Assembly (NCBI GenBank): GCA_001599595.1
Contig: BCHH01000009.1
Span: 1,986,503 to 2,050,502 of the forward strand
DNA: 64,000 nucleotides
Origin: Beverwykella pulmonaria
Taxonomy: Eukaryota; Ascomycota; Dothideomycetes; Pleosporales; Melanommataceae
Direction of reading: 5' to 3'
Shown: one piece after another, positions 1 through 10,843 of the stretch
How positions within the stretch are numbered: position 1 is the stretch's first letter
Layout: each line of letters begins with the position of its first letter
Made by a program: the position numbers and the translations under genes
Notes under the pieces: model-generated
Told to the model about the DNA's origin: nothing
What the model saw: the letters and a program-made list of their open reading frames with translations, nothing else
Databases searched by the model: none

Positions 1-357
1 AGCCATTGCGCGGATAGCTGAGATGTGGGAGTGGCACGGATACCTGGCAGAGCGACGGCGAGCTAAAGCAGCAACAAGGCCCGGGAGGAGACACTGTAGG
101 TAGCCCCCTTGAACCTAGCAACCTTAAAGACAGAAAACGCTGCTCTAGGAGTGGCAGAAGCTTAAGTAGGAAAAGAGATAGCGCTAGTACGGAGCAAACT
201 GTAGAGACTACGTGGAACGAGGCATAGGCAAAGCAACTATGACAGCTGCTTAAAAGCTTAACAAAGTGTAAAAGGTTTGTGTCGCACTAATAGAGTTGAG
301 AGTAGGTTTTGGGGTAGATAGGAATCGCTGCCAAGCCATGTTGGTAGGGCAACACTA
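1..357. other. Repeat-like DNA without a gene
   Basis: No credible reading frame is visible. The stretch sits directly beside a MITE and a retrotransposon relic and is probably old transposon-derived sequence, but I recognise no family in it. Confidence 0.4.
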
Positions 358-731
358 CAGTAGACTCTCGTTATAACGATGTGCGTTTTAGCGATATTCG
401 CGATAGAGCGATATTTTTTTCCGTACGGATTCAAAATCCATATAAAACACCCCTGTATTCGATATTCAATATCTGATAGCTGTAGAACCAAAATATCGTT
501 ATATCGAGTCGAAATTAAGCCGTAAAAGGCGAATCTAACCCAGAGGAATGGCTGAAGGCTTGCTTAATCAGCAATTATCCGTTCAAAACTGGTCCATAAG
601 TCACCGTACCTTTCCTAATTAGATAGCCTACGACAGCCAAGAACTGATTTGTAATATTCGGTTGAGCGATATTTCGATATAACGATACAATATTGCCTGC
701 ACGGATTAATCGTTATAACGAGAGCCTACTG
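358..731. mobile_element. Pogo/Tc1-mariner-like MITE
   Basis: A 374-bp element bounded by terminal inverted repeats of at least 23 bp. The left end begins CAGTAGACTCTCGTTATAAC and the right end, read on the other strand, begins CAGTAGGCTCTCGTTATAAC, so the arms differ at one position. Both ends are flanked by TA (356-357 and 732-733), the target duplication of Tc1/mariner/pogo elements. The CAGT start and the CTCGTTATAACGA core resemble pogo/Tigger termini. Related GCGATATT and TCGATATAACG motifs recur just inside both ends. The interior has no transposase frame, so this is a non-autonomous copy mobilised in trans. Confidence 0.85.
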
Positions 732-858
732 TAATAGGCTAAATCACATGACACCTAAGCCATATTGCCTCCGTATAGGCCAAAACCGGCCTTACACAAA
801 GGCACAATCCACAGCACTCTTCCTCCTGCGCACAGAAGTTATTAGGATAAACTAATAG

Positions 859-1090
859 CTTGTAAAGCGCCAGGTACCAGGTGTGGAGCAGGCGTGGCAT
901 GAGCTGAAGGTGGAACATGCAGTCCTCCACTGCTCAAGGCACCGCCGCGAAACGCTGCTGCCACAACTAGAAACCAAGCGCATACAGGAGGTGGTAAGAG
1001 ACCCAGCCTAAGCAGGCGCTGTGGCGAAATAGCTCATACAGCAAGGAACCTAAGGGAATGTGCAGCTGCAAGATATATAGTAGACGAGAA
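859..1090 (+). pseudogene. Decayed non-LTR retrotransposon (Tad1-like) C-terminal tail
   Basis: One frame reads LVKRQVPGVEQAWHELKVEH and then AVLHCSRHRRETL. This resembles the segment after RNase H in fungal Tad1-type LINE ORF2 proteins, where a KRxVPG motif is followed by a Cys/His knuckle ending H-V-L-L-x-C. The first knuckle cysteines are lost. The same frame continues past a TAA (1009-1011) through a TAG exactly where the family has a tryptophan, which fits TGG to TAG change by RIP. It is non-functional. The family assignment rests on motif resemblance only. Confidence 0.45.
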
Positions 1091-1650
1091 TCTTAAGGAG
1101 TTTCAATCGGCCTAGAGTCTAACAAGGTGGAACTAGCAGCGAGCCGAGCTCGCGGTTACAGATAGGCTCGCCGACATAGGTCGTTCGTAGAGGGTTGCAC
1201 GCACCACTTGTTTAAGACCCTCCTCTTGGTCACCTTCCCAGATAATATCCCTTGCTGCACTATCCATCTATCACGCCTACCCACAAACATGGCCTTAACG
1301 AATTTCTTCCAGAGGGTAACCTAGAATTCAGGATTCTCCCTGCCCTCATTGCAACACCCGCAGCGTGCACTCTCAGAGTGGCACAAGCATAGAGGTGACC
1401 TACCCCCTACTAAACCGGGAATGCTATGTGAGGCTATTCCCTTAGGTAGAGAGAGTGTCGGGTGGTTATTACCTTGTTCCTCTGTTCTTTTCGTTGCACC
1501 AGAAGAGAACGTAATTCTCATATTCAGTTCGTTCCAAGGACAAGATGATATGGGATGAGGGCCCCATAGGGCAGTATGGGTCGGATCACGATTTTGGTGT
1601 TCCTCAGTTTAAGATTAGACTTTGTATAGATGGACAATATTTGTTCGTAA
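1091..1650. other. Gene-free, probably old repeat DNA
   Basis: Only short overlapping frames on both strands without recognisable motifs. It lies between the retrotransposon relic and the 3' end of the methyltransferase gene. Confidence 0.4.
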
Positions 1651-2544
1651 TTATTGTCTAGTGGTGTCCCCGGTCGCAGCTGGGGTGTGCTTTGTGAGAA
1701 CGAACCCAAAATACTGGAAGCTATCACCGCCACCCATGATCTCCATTTCCACATTCCATTCATTATTCCTATTCAGAATCGGCTTGATGAAATGCGGCTG
1801 CCGGTACGTGACGTAGAGAAAAACGCCATCGTCTTTCAATACCCTCAGAACCTGGTCGTAATCAGGTTTAGTTCATCAGCTATGAATGCTTTACTCTAAC
1901 TCACTTCATTAATATATTTCCCAGTATTCTCCATGACGTCTTCAGGCGGGCTCCAAGGACTCCCATAGATCATAGCATCGAGCGTCCCCTTATCAAAAGC
2001 AACATCCACAGATTTTGTGTCCACTTCAATCATGTTCCGAACGTCGCCGACTTTCCATTCTACTTGCGGCTTATCAGAGTGCCGTGATTTCATGAGGTCG
2101 ACTACCACGGAGGAGAAGTCGACGCAGAGCTGGTTTGTGTAGCCTCGCTCCAGCAGGTCGTAAGGTACTGTCTGGTGGTTGGTTAGTCCGTCCTGTGTTT
2201 TCAAATCACGGATTTCGTAGTATGTAGCTGAATAATATATGAAGACAGGATTCTGAATGAAGAACAAGGAAATAAGAGAAATGACACCGAAACATGTGTT
2301 ATCGTAGGAAAACTCATCACCTACAACATCTGCAAGGAAATACACTCACGCTATCTCCACTGCCCAAATGCAGCACCCTCATCCCCTCCGCCTTCCTCGC
2401 CTTAAAAAGATATTTCTCGAAGAACGGCTCCAGCGCATCAAAAGCGCGAAACCACTCATGAGTTGGCTTGTCCCCATCGGCCTTTGCATACCGCTCGTCC
2501 CAGAATTCTGAGCGACCCAGCGCCTGGGCCTCTTCTAACGACAT
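1651..2544 (-). CDS. EEF1AKMT4-like SAM-dependent methyltransferase
   Basis: Three exons (2544-2350, 2171-1905, 1851-1651) give 220 aa; the introns of 178 and 53 bp have GTGAGT donors and CAG acceptors and keep phase. Residues 8-30 carry the FWDERY start typical of this group. The SAM-binding motif I is VLHLGSGDST near residue 58, followed by VDFSSVVVDLM (acidic ribose contact) and FDKGTLDAM. The order and wording match human EEF1AKMT4 (formerly an ECE2 isoform), which methylates lysine on elongation factor 1A. By analogy a cytosolic lysine methyltransferase is likely; the substrate in this fungus is inferred. The 178-bp intron is longer than its neighbours but the junction restores the family sequence. 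Confidence 0.85.
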
Positions 2545-2836
2545 GGTGTAGTGTGGTTGGAATGAAGGATGGGGTCAGATCTGAGAAATTGGCGTAGACT
2601 AGTAAGAGTAGGCTAGCTGGAAGTGGTTAGATGGATATGGACATCCCTGCCACAAATCACCCCTCACGGATGATCAGTGCAGAGGCGCGACAACGGATGG
2701 CCCGCTTGCTGCATCGATGCGTGGATCCACTCTCGCCTTTTACAGAAGGTTGTAAGTCCAACCAAAGCCTTCAGAAATTACTACTTATATTCATAGGACA
2801 TGTGAGCCCATATTATAGCTGTTATCCATTAAACCC

Positions 2837-3757
2837 CTAATTCTTCAACTCCTCACTCGCAGAAATACTACTACTCCCGCCGCCCCTCGCCTCAGCAATC
2901 AACTGCGTGCCTACCACCCCACCATCCGTCAAGCTTTTGAACACCCCACTAATCGCCATCAGTCCCACAAACGGCTCATACACATACTCCTCTTCCGTCA
3001 CCTGTTGCCCCTTATACGTAACCGTCTGGTTGAACCCATTGAACCGCATATCCTTCAGATAACTCCCCACCACCGTCGTTCCAGAGACGCGACCCTTGTT
3101 ATCCAGTTTCTGCTCGACGATGTCCCCGTTTTGCGCGAGAATGCGGTTGGTATGCGTGTTTCCAGAGTAGTCGTTGATCGAATAGAGTATGTTATTATCG
3201 AGCTCCCATTGCTGGAGGTCGATACTGCGTTTGGAGACTGCAGTAGTGTCGCCGGTTACGCCACCGATGAGGTTTCCCGTGTCGTTGATGATCGTGCCGA
3301 GACCATTGCCCAATTCTGCAATGATAGGATTTAGATCAATAGAGGAAAGAGTGTCATTGATCATCAACACAAGGTTGGCAAGTCGGGCCTCCAGCAGGAC
3401 CTTGGCTGTTACATTCTGGATAAGAAGTTGCACTTTTGAGATGCTGAGGTCGACGCCGGCGTTGAAGGAAAGAAGTTGCAAGACTTGAGCGTCGAGGTTG
3501 ATCTTCGCGGTCAGATTGTCGACCTCGATGTTGATTTCTCCAACATGTAGGGAAGCGTTCAGGAAGACGTCTGGCTCAGGGATTGACGAAGAGACATTGT
3601 TGACTGTGTTCTCGGTTTCGTAGACAACGGCAAGAGGATCGCCATCTTGGCGGATGTCGAGTTTATAGCCCGTGTAGCCGTCGTCGTCGGTTATTTGGCA
3701 GATGGTGAGGAATGGGAGGGCGAGGACAGAGAGAATGGAGAGCAGCGAGCGCGTCAT
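2837..3757 (-). CDS. Secreted fungal protein, paralog of the divergent neighbour
   Basis: Single exon, 306 aa. A signal peptide covers about residues 1-20 (LLSILSVLALPFLTICQ). The core at about residues 60-150 starts PDVFLNASLHVGEINIEVDN and continues with alternating hydrophobic residues (NLTAKINLDAQVLQLLSFNA) and several N-glycosylation sequons. The same core order occurs in the gene transcribed away from it at 4267-5148, so the two are paralogs. The second half is not shared and includes a KR-S site near residue 178. I do not recognise a named family. Predicted location is outside the cell or in the cell wall. Confidence 0.8.
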   Translation of the reverse strand: MTRSLLSILSVLALPFLTICQITDDDGYTGYKLDIRQDGDPLAVVYETENTVNNVSSSIPEPDVFLNASLHVGEINIEVDNLTAKINLDAQVLQLLSFNAGVDLSISKVQLLIQNVTAKVLLEARLANLVLMINDTLSSIDLNPIIAELGNGLGTIINDTGNLIGGVTGDTTAVSKRSIDLQQWELDNNILYSINDYSGNTHTNRILAQNGDIVEQKLDNKGRVSGTTVVGSYLKDMRFNGFNQTVTYKGQQVTEEEYVYEPFVGLMAISGVFKSLTDGGVVGTQLIAEARGGGSSSISASEELKN

Positions 3758-4266
3758 CTTGAATAATAAAGAGAGCGGACGCAGCTTTCAACAGCTACGA
3801 AGGAAATGAGTGTGAGAGGAGAGCTTGGTGGAGGTGAGCTGCGATGTTGGTGCCAGAAACATGCGGGGGAAAGCCGTTGACAAAACTTTGAGCGATGTGA
3901 TATCGCGCATGGATGCCAAACCTACTAAAATCCAAACCATCTTGAATTTGCCAGAAAAGTTAGATTAAGGATACGAATCCCATGTCGAATTGCCATCCAA
4001 AATCCTGTATTTCTCGCGCTAAACCTGATCGCAGGTGCTTGTTCCTGGGAAACACTGCATCAGCCCTGAAACTATCCCAGCCCCGGCTTGCATGACATTT
4101 TATCCGAGATTAGTCCATGGGAAACGACGATCGCCCATGCATATCGTCAACGACTCAACAATATCTTTAAAAGTTAGCCGGCCCATTTCCCCACAACCTT
4201 ACCTCCTCACCTGCCCACCTTCTTCGCGCTCTCTTCTACATCGCTCGCTGAACGGAAGTCGCAAAC
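3758..4266. promoter_or_regulatory. Shared divergent promoter of the secreted pair
   Basis: A 509-bp spacer between two head-to-head start codons, so it must carry both promoters. A small inverted repeat GCGAT-GTGAT-ATCGC lies at 3892-3906. Pyrimidine-rich sequence at 4190-4260 precedes the plus-strand start. Confidence 0.55.
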
Positions 4267-5148
4267 ATGCCGTCACTCCTTTCTTTCCGCATGCTCATCG
4301 CCGCTCTCTTCTTCCTCGCCTTCTCATCGTTGTCATTTGCACAAACCGCTGCTTCTTCTGCTACATTTGCAGATCCACCAACAGCGTCAACGCAAATTCC
4401 TACAGCATCAACGAACCGTCCTACGACTACAGCCCCCCCAGATGTAACTACATCAACTCCCCCAGATGTCTACCTAAACGTCCCGGAACTACACGTTGGC
4501 CGCATCGAATTGACTGTGGAGAACCTCCAAGCCGATATCAATTTGAATGCAAAGGTTGCAGGGCTTGTCACAGTCAACGCGGGAGTCCAAGTCGCAGTCG
4601 AAAAGATCAACATCACAATCGCCGACGTTGACGTTCAGCTCGAACTCATTGTCCGCCTAGGCCATCTCGTAGACATCGTAGAGCGCGTGTTCGAATCCCT
4701 CGACCTCAACCCTCTTCTAATTGGCCTTATCAACAACGTTACCAACCTAGTCGGAGAAGTCATCGGCGCAGTCGACGGTCTTCTCGGATCCATCACGCAG
4801 GGCGGAACCACTCTTAATTTTCTCATCGATAATCTCGGCAACATTGTCCAAGAAGTGGTCGGGGGAGCTACCGGCTCCCTCTCTCAAATCGTCGGAAACT
4901 ACCAGCAGAATATGACCCAAGTTGGGGATGTCAAGCAACTCGGGAATGGCCTAATCCAGAAGACATTTTCCTATGCAGCATTAGGATCGCTGGTGGACAT
5001 CATCTTCAACACGGCGGGGCAGGTAGTCCAGGCCACTGTTCAGAAGGCGACTGGAGGCGGCAAGACTACGACAGCGCCTTCGACGGCTTCGACTGCAATG
5101 CCTGTAACCTTGCCCGTCAGCTCAGCAGCAGCTACTGGCACTGCGTAG
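4267..5148 (+). CDS. Secreted fungal protein with Ser/Thr-rich linkers
   Basis: Single exon, 293 aa. Signal peptide at about residues 1-26 (ALFFLAFSSLSFAQ), then a Thr/Ser/Pro-rich linker to about residue 60, then a conserved core beginning PPDVYLNVPELHVGRIELTV and including DINLNAKVAGLVTVNAGVQV and FESLDLNPLL. The core aligns in order with the minus-strand neighbour (LDLNPLL against IDLNPII). The C-terminus is again Thr/Ser-rich, suggesting O-mannosylation. No catalytic motif is visible and the function is unknown. The ATG follows the pyrimidine-rich leader closely and is the only Met that preserves the signal peptide. Confidence 0.8.
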   Translation: MPSLLSFRMLIAALFFLAFSSLSFAQTAASSATFADPPTASTQIPTASTNRPTTTAPPDVTTSTPPDVYLNVPELHVGRIELTVENLQADINLNAKVAGLVTVNAGVQVAVEKINITIADVDVQLELIVRLGHLVDIVERVFESLDLNPLLIGLINNVTNLVGEVIGAVDGLLGSITQGGTTLNFLIDNLGNIVQEVVGGATGSLSQIVGNYQQNMTQVGDVKQLGNGLIQKTFSYAALGSLVDIIFNTAGQVVQATVQKATGGGKTTTAPSTASTAMPVTLPVSSAAATGTA

Positions 5149-6170
5149 AGCATCCAAGATACCTTTACCAATCAATAATGTAATTTTTTGCATAAAACAA
5201 ACGTCATTTGATTTGTTGCTCGGAAATGAAGTGTGTGCACTATGCAGCAGCGGCATGAACAATTCGTCGTGATCGATGCCAAAAGCCACACTGTTTCAGC
5301 ATAGAATCCAGTTGTAAAGATGAGATTGCTCAGGACGGAAGAACGTGTTAGCAGACGCATGATTGGGTGTCTGACTGGTGGTGACAAGGATGGAATTGAG
5401 GGGTATCTGAGGAGACCAGGGCGCAAACAAGGACGGAAGAGGTGAGGTTGAAAGAGGACTGACAGGGATCTATCCCAGTCGTACTTGCGCGGGATCGGAG
5501 CAGGGGTTAAAAGGGGCCGTTCAACGGTTTGCCGAGATTAGAAGGGCGACCTTAGCTTAATGAAAAGACGTCATCATCGCATTCCTTGGGCATTGCAAAC
5601 TTGCAAGCCAGTTCTCTTTTGCCATGCGAGATTGCCATATCGTAAAGCTGCATCAACATGAGAGCAATATAGCCACCCCAGCCTTATGTAAACAACCCCG
5701 CTGAGTTTGCTTCGAAGCCCACATGAACCAAATCACTGCTAGCATTCTCATTTATATTAGGACTGCTTTCATGCAATTCACCAAGCGAGGGTAGTCACGT
5801 TCGGGTTTCTGGAAAATCAGTTGGTAGAGAAAGGTTAATACGGCTGCGTAGACAGATGCCATGTTCCACTTTAACAATACAAGGGCGAAGTTAAAGAAAA
5901 GCAAATAGGATACACTCACTTTGATGCTATATACTATGGCTAACGTAGGGAAAGAGAAAGAGAAATTGAATTACCTGTGCGCATCGCTGTGGGGTAACAC
6001 TCGCTAACCTTCTTGTTTGGGTATCATCCGTTGACAAGATTCCTACGCCAATATATTGTAATCCGCTATACAACAGCTAATATGCGAAACGGTTCACTAT
6101 TCAAATGTAGGAAACCCAATAGCAACCCTCGCCCAGAGCCTTGCTCTTACTGACTTTAGCACGCCCGTAT
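5149..6170. other. Gene-free intergenic region
   Basis: No reading frame of convincing composition on either strand, and no RNA gene or repeat was recognised. Confidence 0.5.
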
Positions 6171-7192
6171 TCAGTTATAACACACGGAAAAAACAGGCTT
6201 CCAGTGGCAGATCCTATCGATTCCAAGTGTCTTCGCGAGTTCCGCTGTCTGCGGAGGTGTTCCCAGCATTGGTCGCATCCAGTCCTGAGCATACTGCGCT
6301 CGAACAACGATTACTAATATTGGAGCAGGCTTACTAGTTTCGGTTCGCACCTGGGTGATAATGTGACCTCGCAGCCACCGAAGCCATTCTGGATTCTTGT
6401 TGTTGACCACGTCGCTCAAGCCCCGAGCCTCGGCCATGATGACATCAGCTCCATATTCGAACTGGATGGTGTAGTTCGGCAACCTGAGTTTCAGTTTCAA
6501 GAGTCGCAAAATGTCCTTATTGTGGAACTCGTTTTGGCGAAGCCACACCTTTAGCCGGCCGGCGGTGTTGACGTATGCCTGGAAGCGGTGTCGATTCTTC
6601 AACGGGGATAGAGGGTAGAAGATAGAAAGGTATCGCTCCAGCTCGCAAAGACGTATCCGGTGATTCTCCATCCACCATCCTCGAAACGCAACTCGGATCG
6701 AACTACAAGTTTGCGTCAGGCCGAGGAAGGGGAGGACTGGTGGAGGGTGGAGTTCGCTGCCGCTGTTGGACGAGGGCGAGAATTTGCGTTTGCGTTTGCG
6801 TCCTCGCTTCTCGAGCTTACAGTTGCAGATGACGGGCCAGCCTCGAGCCGTGATATTGGCGGCATATTCGTAGATCCGGTTCTGGAGTTCTGTGGAAGAG
6901 TAAGACTTATACGGGGAAGAGCTAGAGAAATAGGAACTGGGGACTAACCCGCAGGCAGGTCGAAAAATGGAAAGATATCTTCTTTCCGCGGGTGTGTGAC
7001 TGGCCCTTCAACAGCCGCAAGTAGACCTGCAGCTGAGCCTTGTTTCGCTTCGTCTGTTTCGTCGCGCGCTCGCTTTTTGGGTCGAGGTTTACCATTGGAT
7101 TTGCTGCCTACCCGGGCCCTGCATAACAGGTTAGCGGCGAGAATTACATTTGCTAGTACCTGTATAAAGGCACGTACATCATTTATAAGTAA
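6171..7192 (-). CDS. 2EXR/F-box-like fungal protein
   Basis: Best model has three exons: 7192-7188 (ATGAT), 7118-6949 and 6889-6171, total 297 aa. The second junction joins FPFFDLPA to ELQNRIYEYA, restoring the LPAELRNRIYEY motif found at the start of fungal 2EXR/F-box-like proteins. The first exon of 5 nt is inferred from a GTACGT donor, a GCTAAC branch site and a TGCAG acceptor, because no ATG opens the second exon in frame. A basic RKRKRK run and a TQTCSSIRVAFRGWWMENHR segment follow. Such proteins may recruit targets to SCF ligases, but no target can be inferred. The start is less certain than the body. Confidence 0.7.
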
Positions 7193-8835
7193 GGAGCGAG
7201 TTAAGGTTGCAAAAGTGGGAGACCTAGGATGGTGGGGCAAAAAAAAAAATTATGGTGGGGATGCATGGAAATAAACTCGGGGTTTAGCATCAAGGCAGCA
7301 TCAGCTTCTATTTAGGCACCAATTGTCCCCACTGTTATTGTCGAACCACGGACGTTGGATGATTTGCTTCCTACCGTCTCTTATATGGGTAGGTGTAGAC
7401 TGTGTGTATATTTTAGCGTTTGAATAGTGTCTTAAATGAGAGTAGATGCAGCTCCTGGCCTACTACCTAGTGTAGGTAGTGCATAAGAAAGTCGAGGAAG
7501 CTGCATTGTATCTCGGAGTTTTATGTCTCCAGAAATAACAAAGTATGGATCTTCTTTACAGCCTCCGTGATTAATTGAAGACACTACTTAGTACAAAACC
7601 AAAGTGTACAGGAAGTACAGTCTCGTCTTTGAAAATACCAAATTTAGTACTTGTGGAAGTCCCCCAGTGAAAGATTTAACAAAAGAAATGCCATAGAAAT
7701 CACAGTAGCAAGAAAATAGGCCGACTAACTCTACTGTATATAATTCTATTATGTTCTGCAACACCCATCCCGACAAGGGTCTCCAGTAGGATGTTCATAT
7801 CTTGGCCTACTCAAGGTAGTATTTGATGTTGGAGTTACAATGCAAAATGCACGATACGATCAATTTGGGTTGGTTAAGCAGTGTTGCATGGTTCAAAGTC
7901 TTGCGCTAAACCTTTGCGACTTCACCTCCTCAAATCGATGTGGCGTCTCTCAAGTTCTCAACTCATTCTCAGCCAAGTCCCGCCAATCTCTCAAAACCAA
8001 CTGTGGCGAGGCATCTGAGGCAGTCTCAATCGAGCACAACAAACTAAAAGCGAGCTACCAGTGAGTACGCTCCGAGTGAACAAAAAGAATCAGGCTCACG
8101 GCCCCCGACCGGAACCTTCTGCTGCCCCATCCTTTCGTGCAAGAGCCACGCCTAAGGCGGGTTCACTAGGGGCAATAACTTCCAGCGACACATTCGCTTC
8201 TGACATCCTGGGCCTTTTCACTGCCATTCCTCGTTTCATGTTCTCATTGGACATGCGAATTTGATTCAAGGCGGCTACGGAGTAACGACAGTGGAGATAT
8301 GTGGGAATTACACGAAGAGAGGGTCGACGTGCTTAGTAATCACCAAGGACTTACCGGCGTAAAATGCAGTCTAAAGACATACTGTAAATATAAGGACCGA
8401 AGTGTGAAGTGCGAGATCCTCCCAAATCCGTTCTTTAAATACATGAGCTAAACTGCTAAGACGAATGGGAAAGCGTAAGTACTCTGATACTCTGGGCCAA
8501 GCCAATTCATCAGAGCAGTTATGGCAGGACGGGTGGATAGGTTGGCTTAATTAATTTGAAATGACTTGTTGTTAGTGGATCCTGGGGTCTGCTTCACGGG
8601 ATGGTATGAAGTGGCTGGATTGTGCGTTAGTCTAACATTCGACCTGGGCACAGGGCGACGGGGAATTATGGAGAGCTAGTTTGTGGTGTCTTCTCCAACC
8701 GGCTATGTCCGAACACGGCTTGCTATTAGATCCTATTGAATACGACTAAGATTTCCCGTCTTACACAGTGCTTCAATCACTATTTTCTATACATATCCCC
8801 ACTCATGATTCTATTTCGCCCTTCCAACTCACTGC
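7193..8835. other. Gene-poor intergenic region
   Basis: Short frames only. A perfect hairpin, ACTACCTA-GTG-TAGGTAGT, lies at 7462-7480. A stretch near 7840-8264 has two short plus-strand frames of ordinary composition but no recognisable domain or good junction, so I do not call a gene. Confidence 0.4.
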
Positions 8836-9927
8836 TTACTGCTTCTTCGCATCCCTCTCTGCCTTCCTCAGCGCCCTCCTCCGGATATCTTCATGCATGC
8901 CTTTATTAATGTTGACCAGCAGCCCGGACCTCTCACCCACGAACCTCGACAGGAACCAATGCATAAGCCCGTGACTCCAATACGGTGAACTCGTGAACGC
9001 AATACCCTGCGCCCCACCACTCCTCCCAATCTTGCCCAGCACAGCTTTCACGAACTGTTTCGGGTTCGGCACCAGCGCAGACGACTTCCGTATCTTGGAC
9101 ATAGCGGTCGTAATCAAGTGGGACTGTATGCACTGCACGCGGACGCCATGGGGCGCGAGTTCAGAGCCGATGGCAGTGGACCATTGTTGTAGGAAGGCTT
9201 TGCTACCAGAGTATGTGGCAAGGAGTGGGGTGGGGAACGCACCGCCGAAGGAGGCCATTGTGAGGATTAGCCCGCGCTTGCGCGAGATCATGCCGGGCGT
9301 GATGAGCTGTGTCACGCGTAGGGTCGCCATGCAGTTTATCATGATTATGTCCGACATCTCCTTGTGCGGCGTCTCTACGAAGGGAACTGGGATTGAGTGG
9401 CTGAGTCCGACGTTATTGACTAGGATACTAATGTCGAGCCCTTCGATGAGCTTCTTCATCTTCGCGTAGTCGCTGTCCAGGTTCTGCGAGAAGTCCATGG
9501 CGAGCGTCTTGGTGGAGATCTTGGGGCCATATTTGGTGGTGATTTCGGAGGCGAGAGAGTCGAGCTTCGAGGATGTGCGGGACACAAGGAGGAGGTTGTA
9601 ACCTTTGGAGGCGAGGGACAGGGCAAATTCTTTGCCGATGCCGTCCGAGGCGCCGGTTATAAGGGCCCAGGAACCCCGGGGGCCGAATTTGGTGAGCTGG
9701 AGGTTATGTTAGGAATTGAGGGATTGGGGTAATCGATTAAAGGTGTAACGTACGGACTCGCCTGGCAAGACGAACAAGCTCAACAGAACTCTGACGGTGC
9801 TAAAAATTGGGAGAGCGACAGAAACTATGCCTGCGAAAAGGAGGGAGTATACGGCGGCTTGTACGAGGGACGAGTCAGCATTAATGTGCACGCCCAACGA
9901 ATCGGTGAGTCTTGAGACTGAGTCCAT
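8836..9927 (-). CDS. IFA38: Very-long-chain 3-ketoacyl-CoA reductase
   Basis: Two exons (9927-9754, 9696-8836; 57-bp intron, GTACGT donor) give 344 aa. It catalyses the first reduction of the fatty-acid elongation cycle in the ER membrane. An N-terminal membrane segment is followed by the SDR cofactor motif TGASDGIG, the NNVG motif, TMASFGG with the catalytic serine region, and YSGSK (YxxxK). Wording such as [22 protein letters not shown] and MSKIR..S..VPNP matches yeast Ifa38 closely. The C-terminus is Lys/Arg-rich and ends KKQ, compatible with ER retrieval. The gene is head to head with the uS17 gene, 224 bp apart. Confidence 0.95.
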
Positions 9928-10151
9928 GGTGAGAGCGTGGTAAGAGAGCAAGCTCAAGAGCGTTAAGTAAATTGCTGGTGTTGATGGTGGAGCTCAGATG
10001 TTGGAAAGAGCGCTAAACTTCGATGGGTTAGCAAAGTCAGCTCAGACATATCGGAGAAACATTGACCCATACCCGACAAGCGAGCTTGGAAATTCGCACT
10101 TTGAGACTCAAACAACCTCACGACGACCGACAACACATCCCGCCCGCAAAC

Positions 10152-10843
10152 ATGGCCACCGAACTCACGTACGCTCTAATAACTGCCTATATCAACCGCA
10201 CCAGCTAACATCATTCTACAGAGTCCAGTCGGAGCGCGCTTACCAGAAGCAGGTACTGCCGTCCCTGAGTGCGCGATCTCTAAACCCTCACGATACTGAT
10301 TCTTCTCGCGCAGCCGCACATCTTCCTGAACCACAAGGTCACCGGACCTCGTAAAAACACCCGTAACAAGCGATGGTACAAGGACGTTGGACTGGGCTTT
10401 CGCACCCCCAAGACGGCCATTGAGGGCTCGTACATTGACAAGAAGTGCCCCTTCACGGGTATGGTGTCTATTCGAGGCCGTATCCTCACCGGCGCTGTTG
10501 TCTCTACTAAGATGCACCGTACGTCTTCCTCTTGCAATTTTCATGGGGGGATTTTGGGTTGTTGAATATTAGGATGTTGGACATCATCTTGGCAGGCACT
10601 GACAGACGGAATACAGGAACTCTCATCATCCGCCGTGAATACCTCCACTTCATTCCCAAGTACGCACGTTACGAGAAGCGCCACAAGAACCTCGCTGCAC
10701 ATGTGTCGCCTGCCTTCCGTGTTGAGCCCGGTGACAAGGTCGTCGTCGGCCAATGCCGACCCCTCTCCAAGACCGTCCGATTCAATGTCCTCCGCGTCCT
10801 CCCCCGAACCGGCAAGCAGGTCAAGCAGTTCTCCAAGTTTTAG
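10152..10843 (+). CDS. RPS11: 40S ribosomal protein S11 (uS17)
   Basis: Four exons (10152-10168, 10222-10252, 10314-10518, 10617-10843) give 159 aa, the normal eukaryotic length. The tiny first two exons encode MATELT and [10 protein letters not shown]. The third begins [20 protein letters not shown] and contains [17 protein letters not shown]. The fourth carries [19 protein letters not shown] and [17 protein letters not shown], all diagnostic of uS17, which binds 18S rRNA in the small subunit body. Every junction is GT-AG and restores phase. Frequent introns near the start codon are usual for fungal ribosomal protein genes. Confidence 0.97.
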
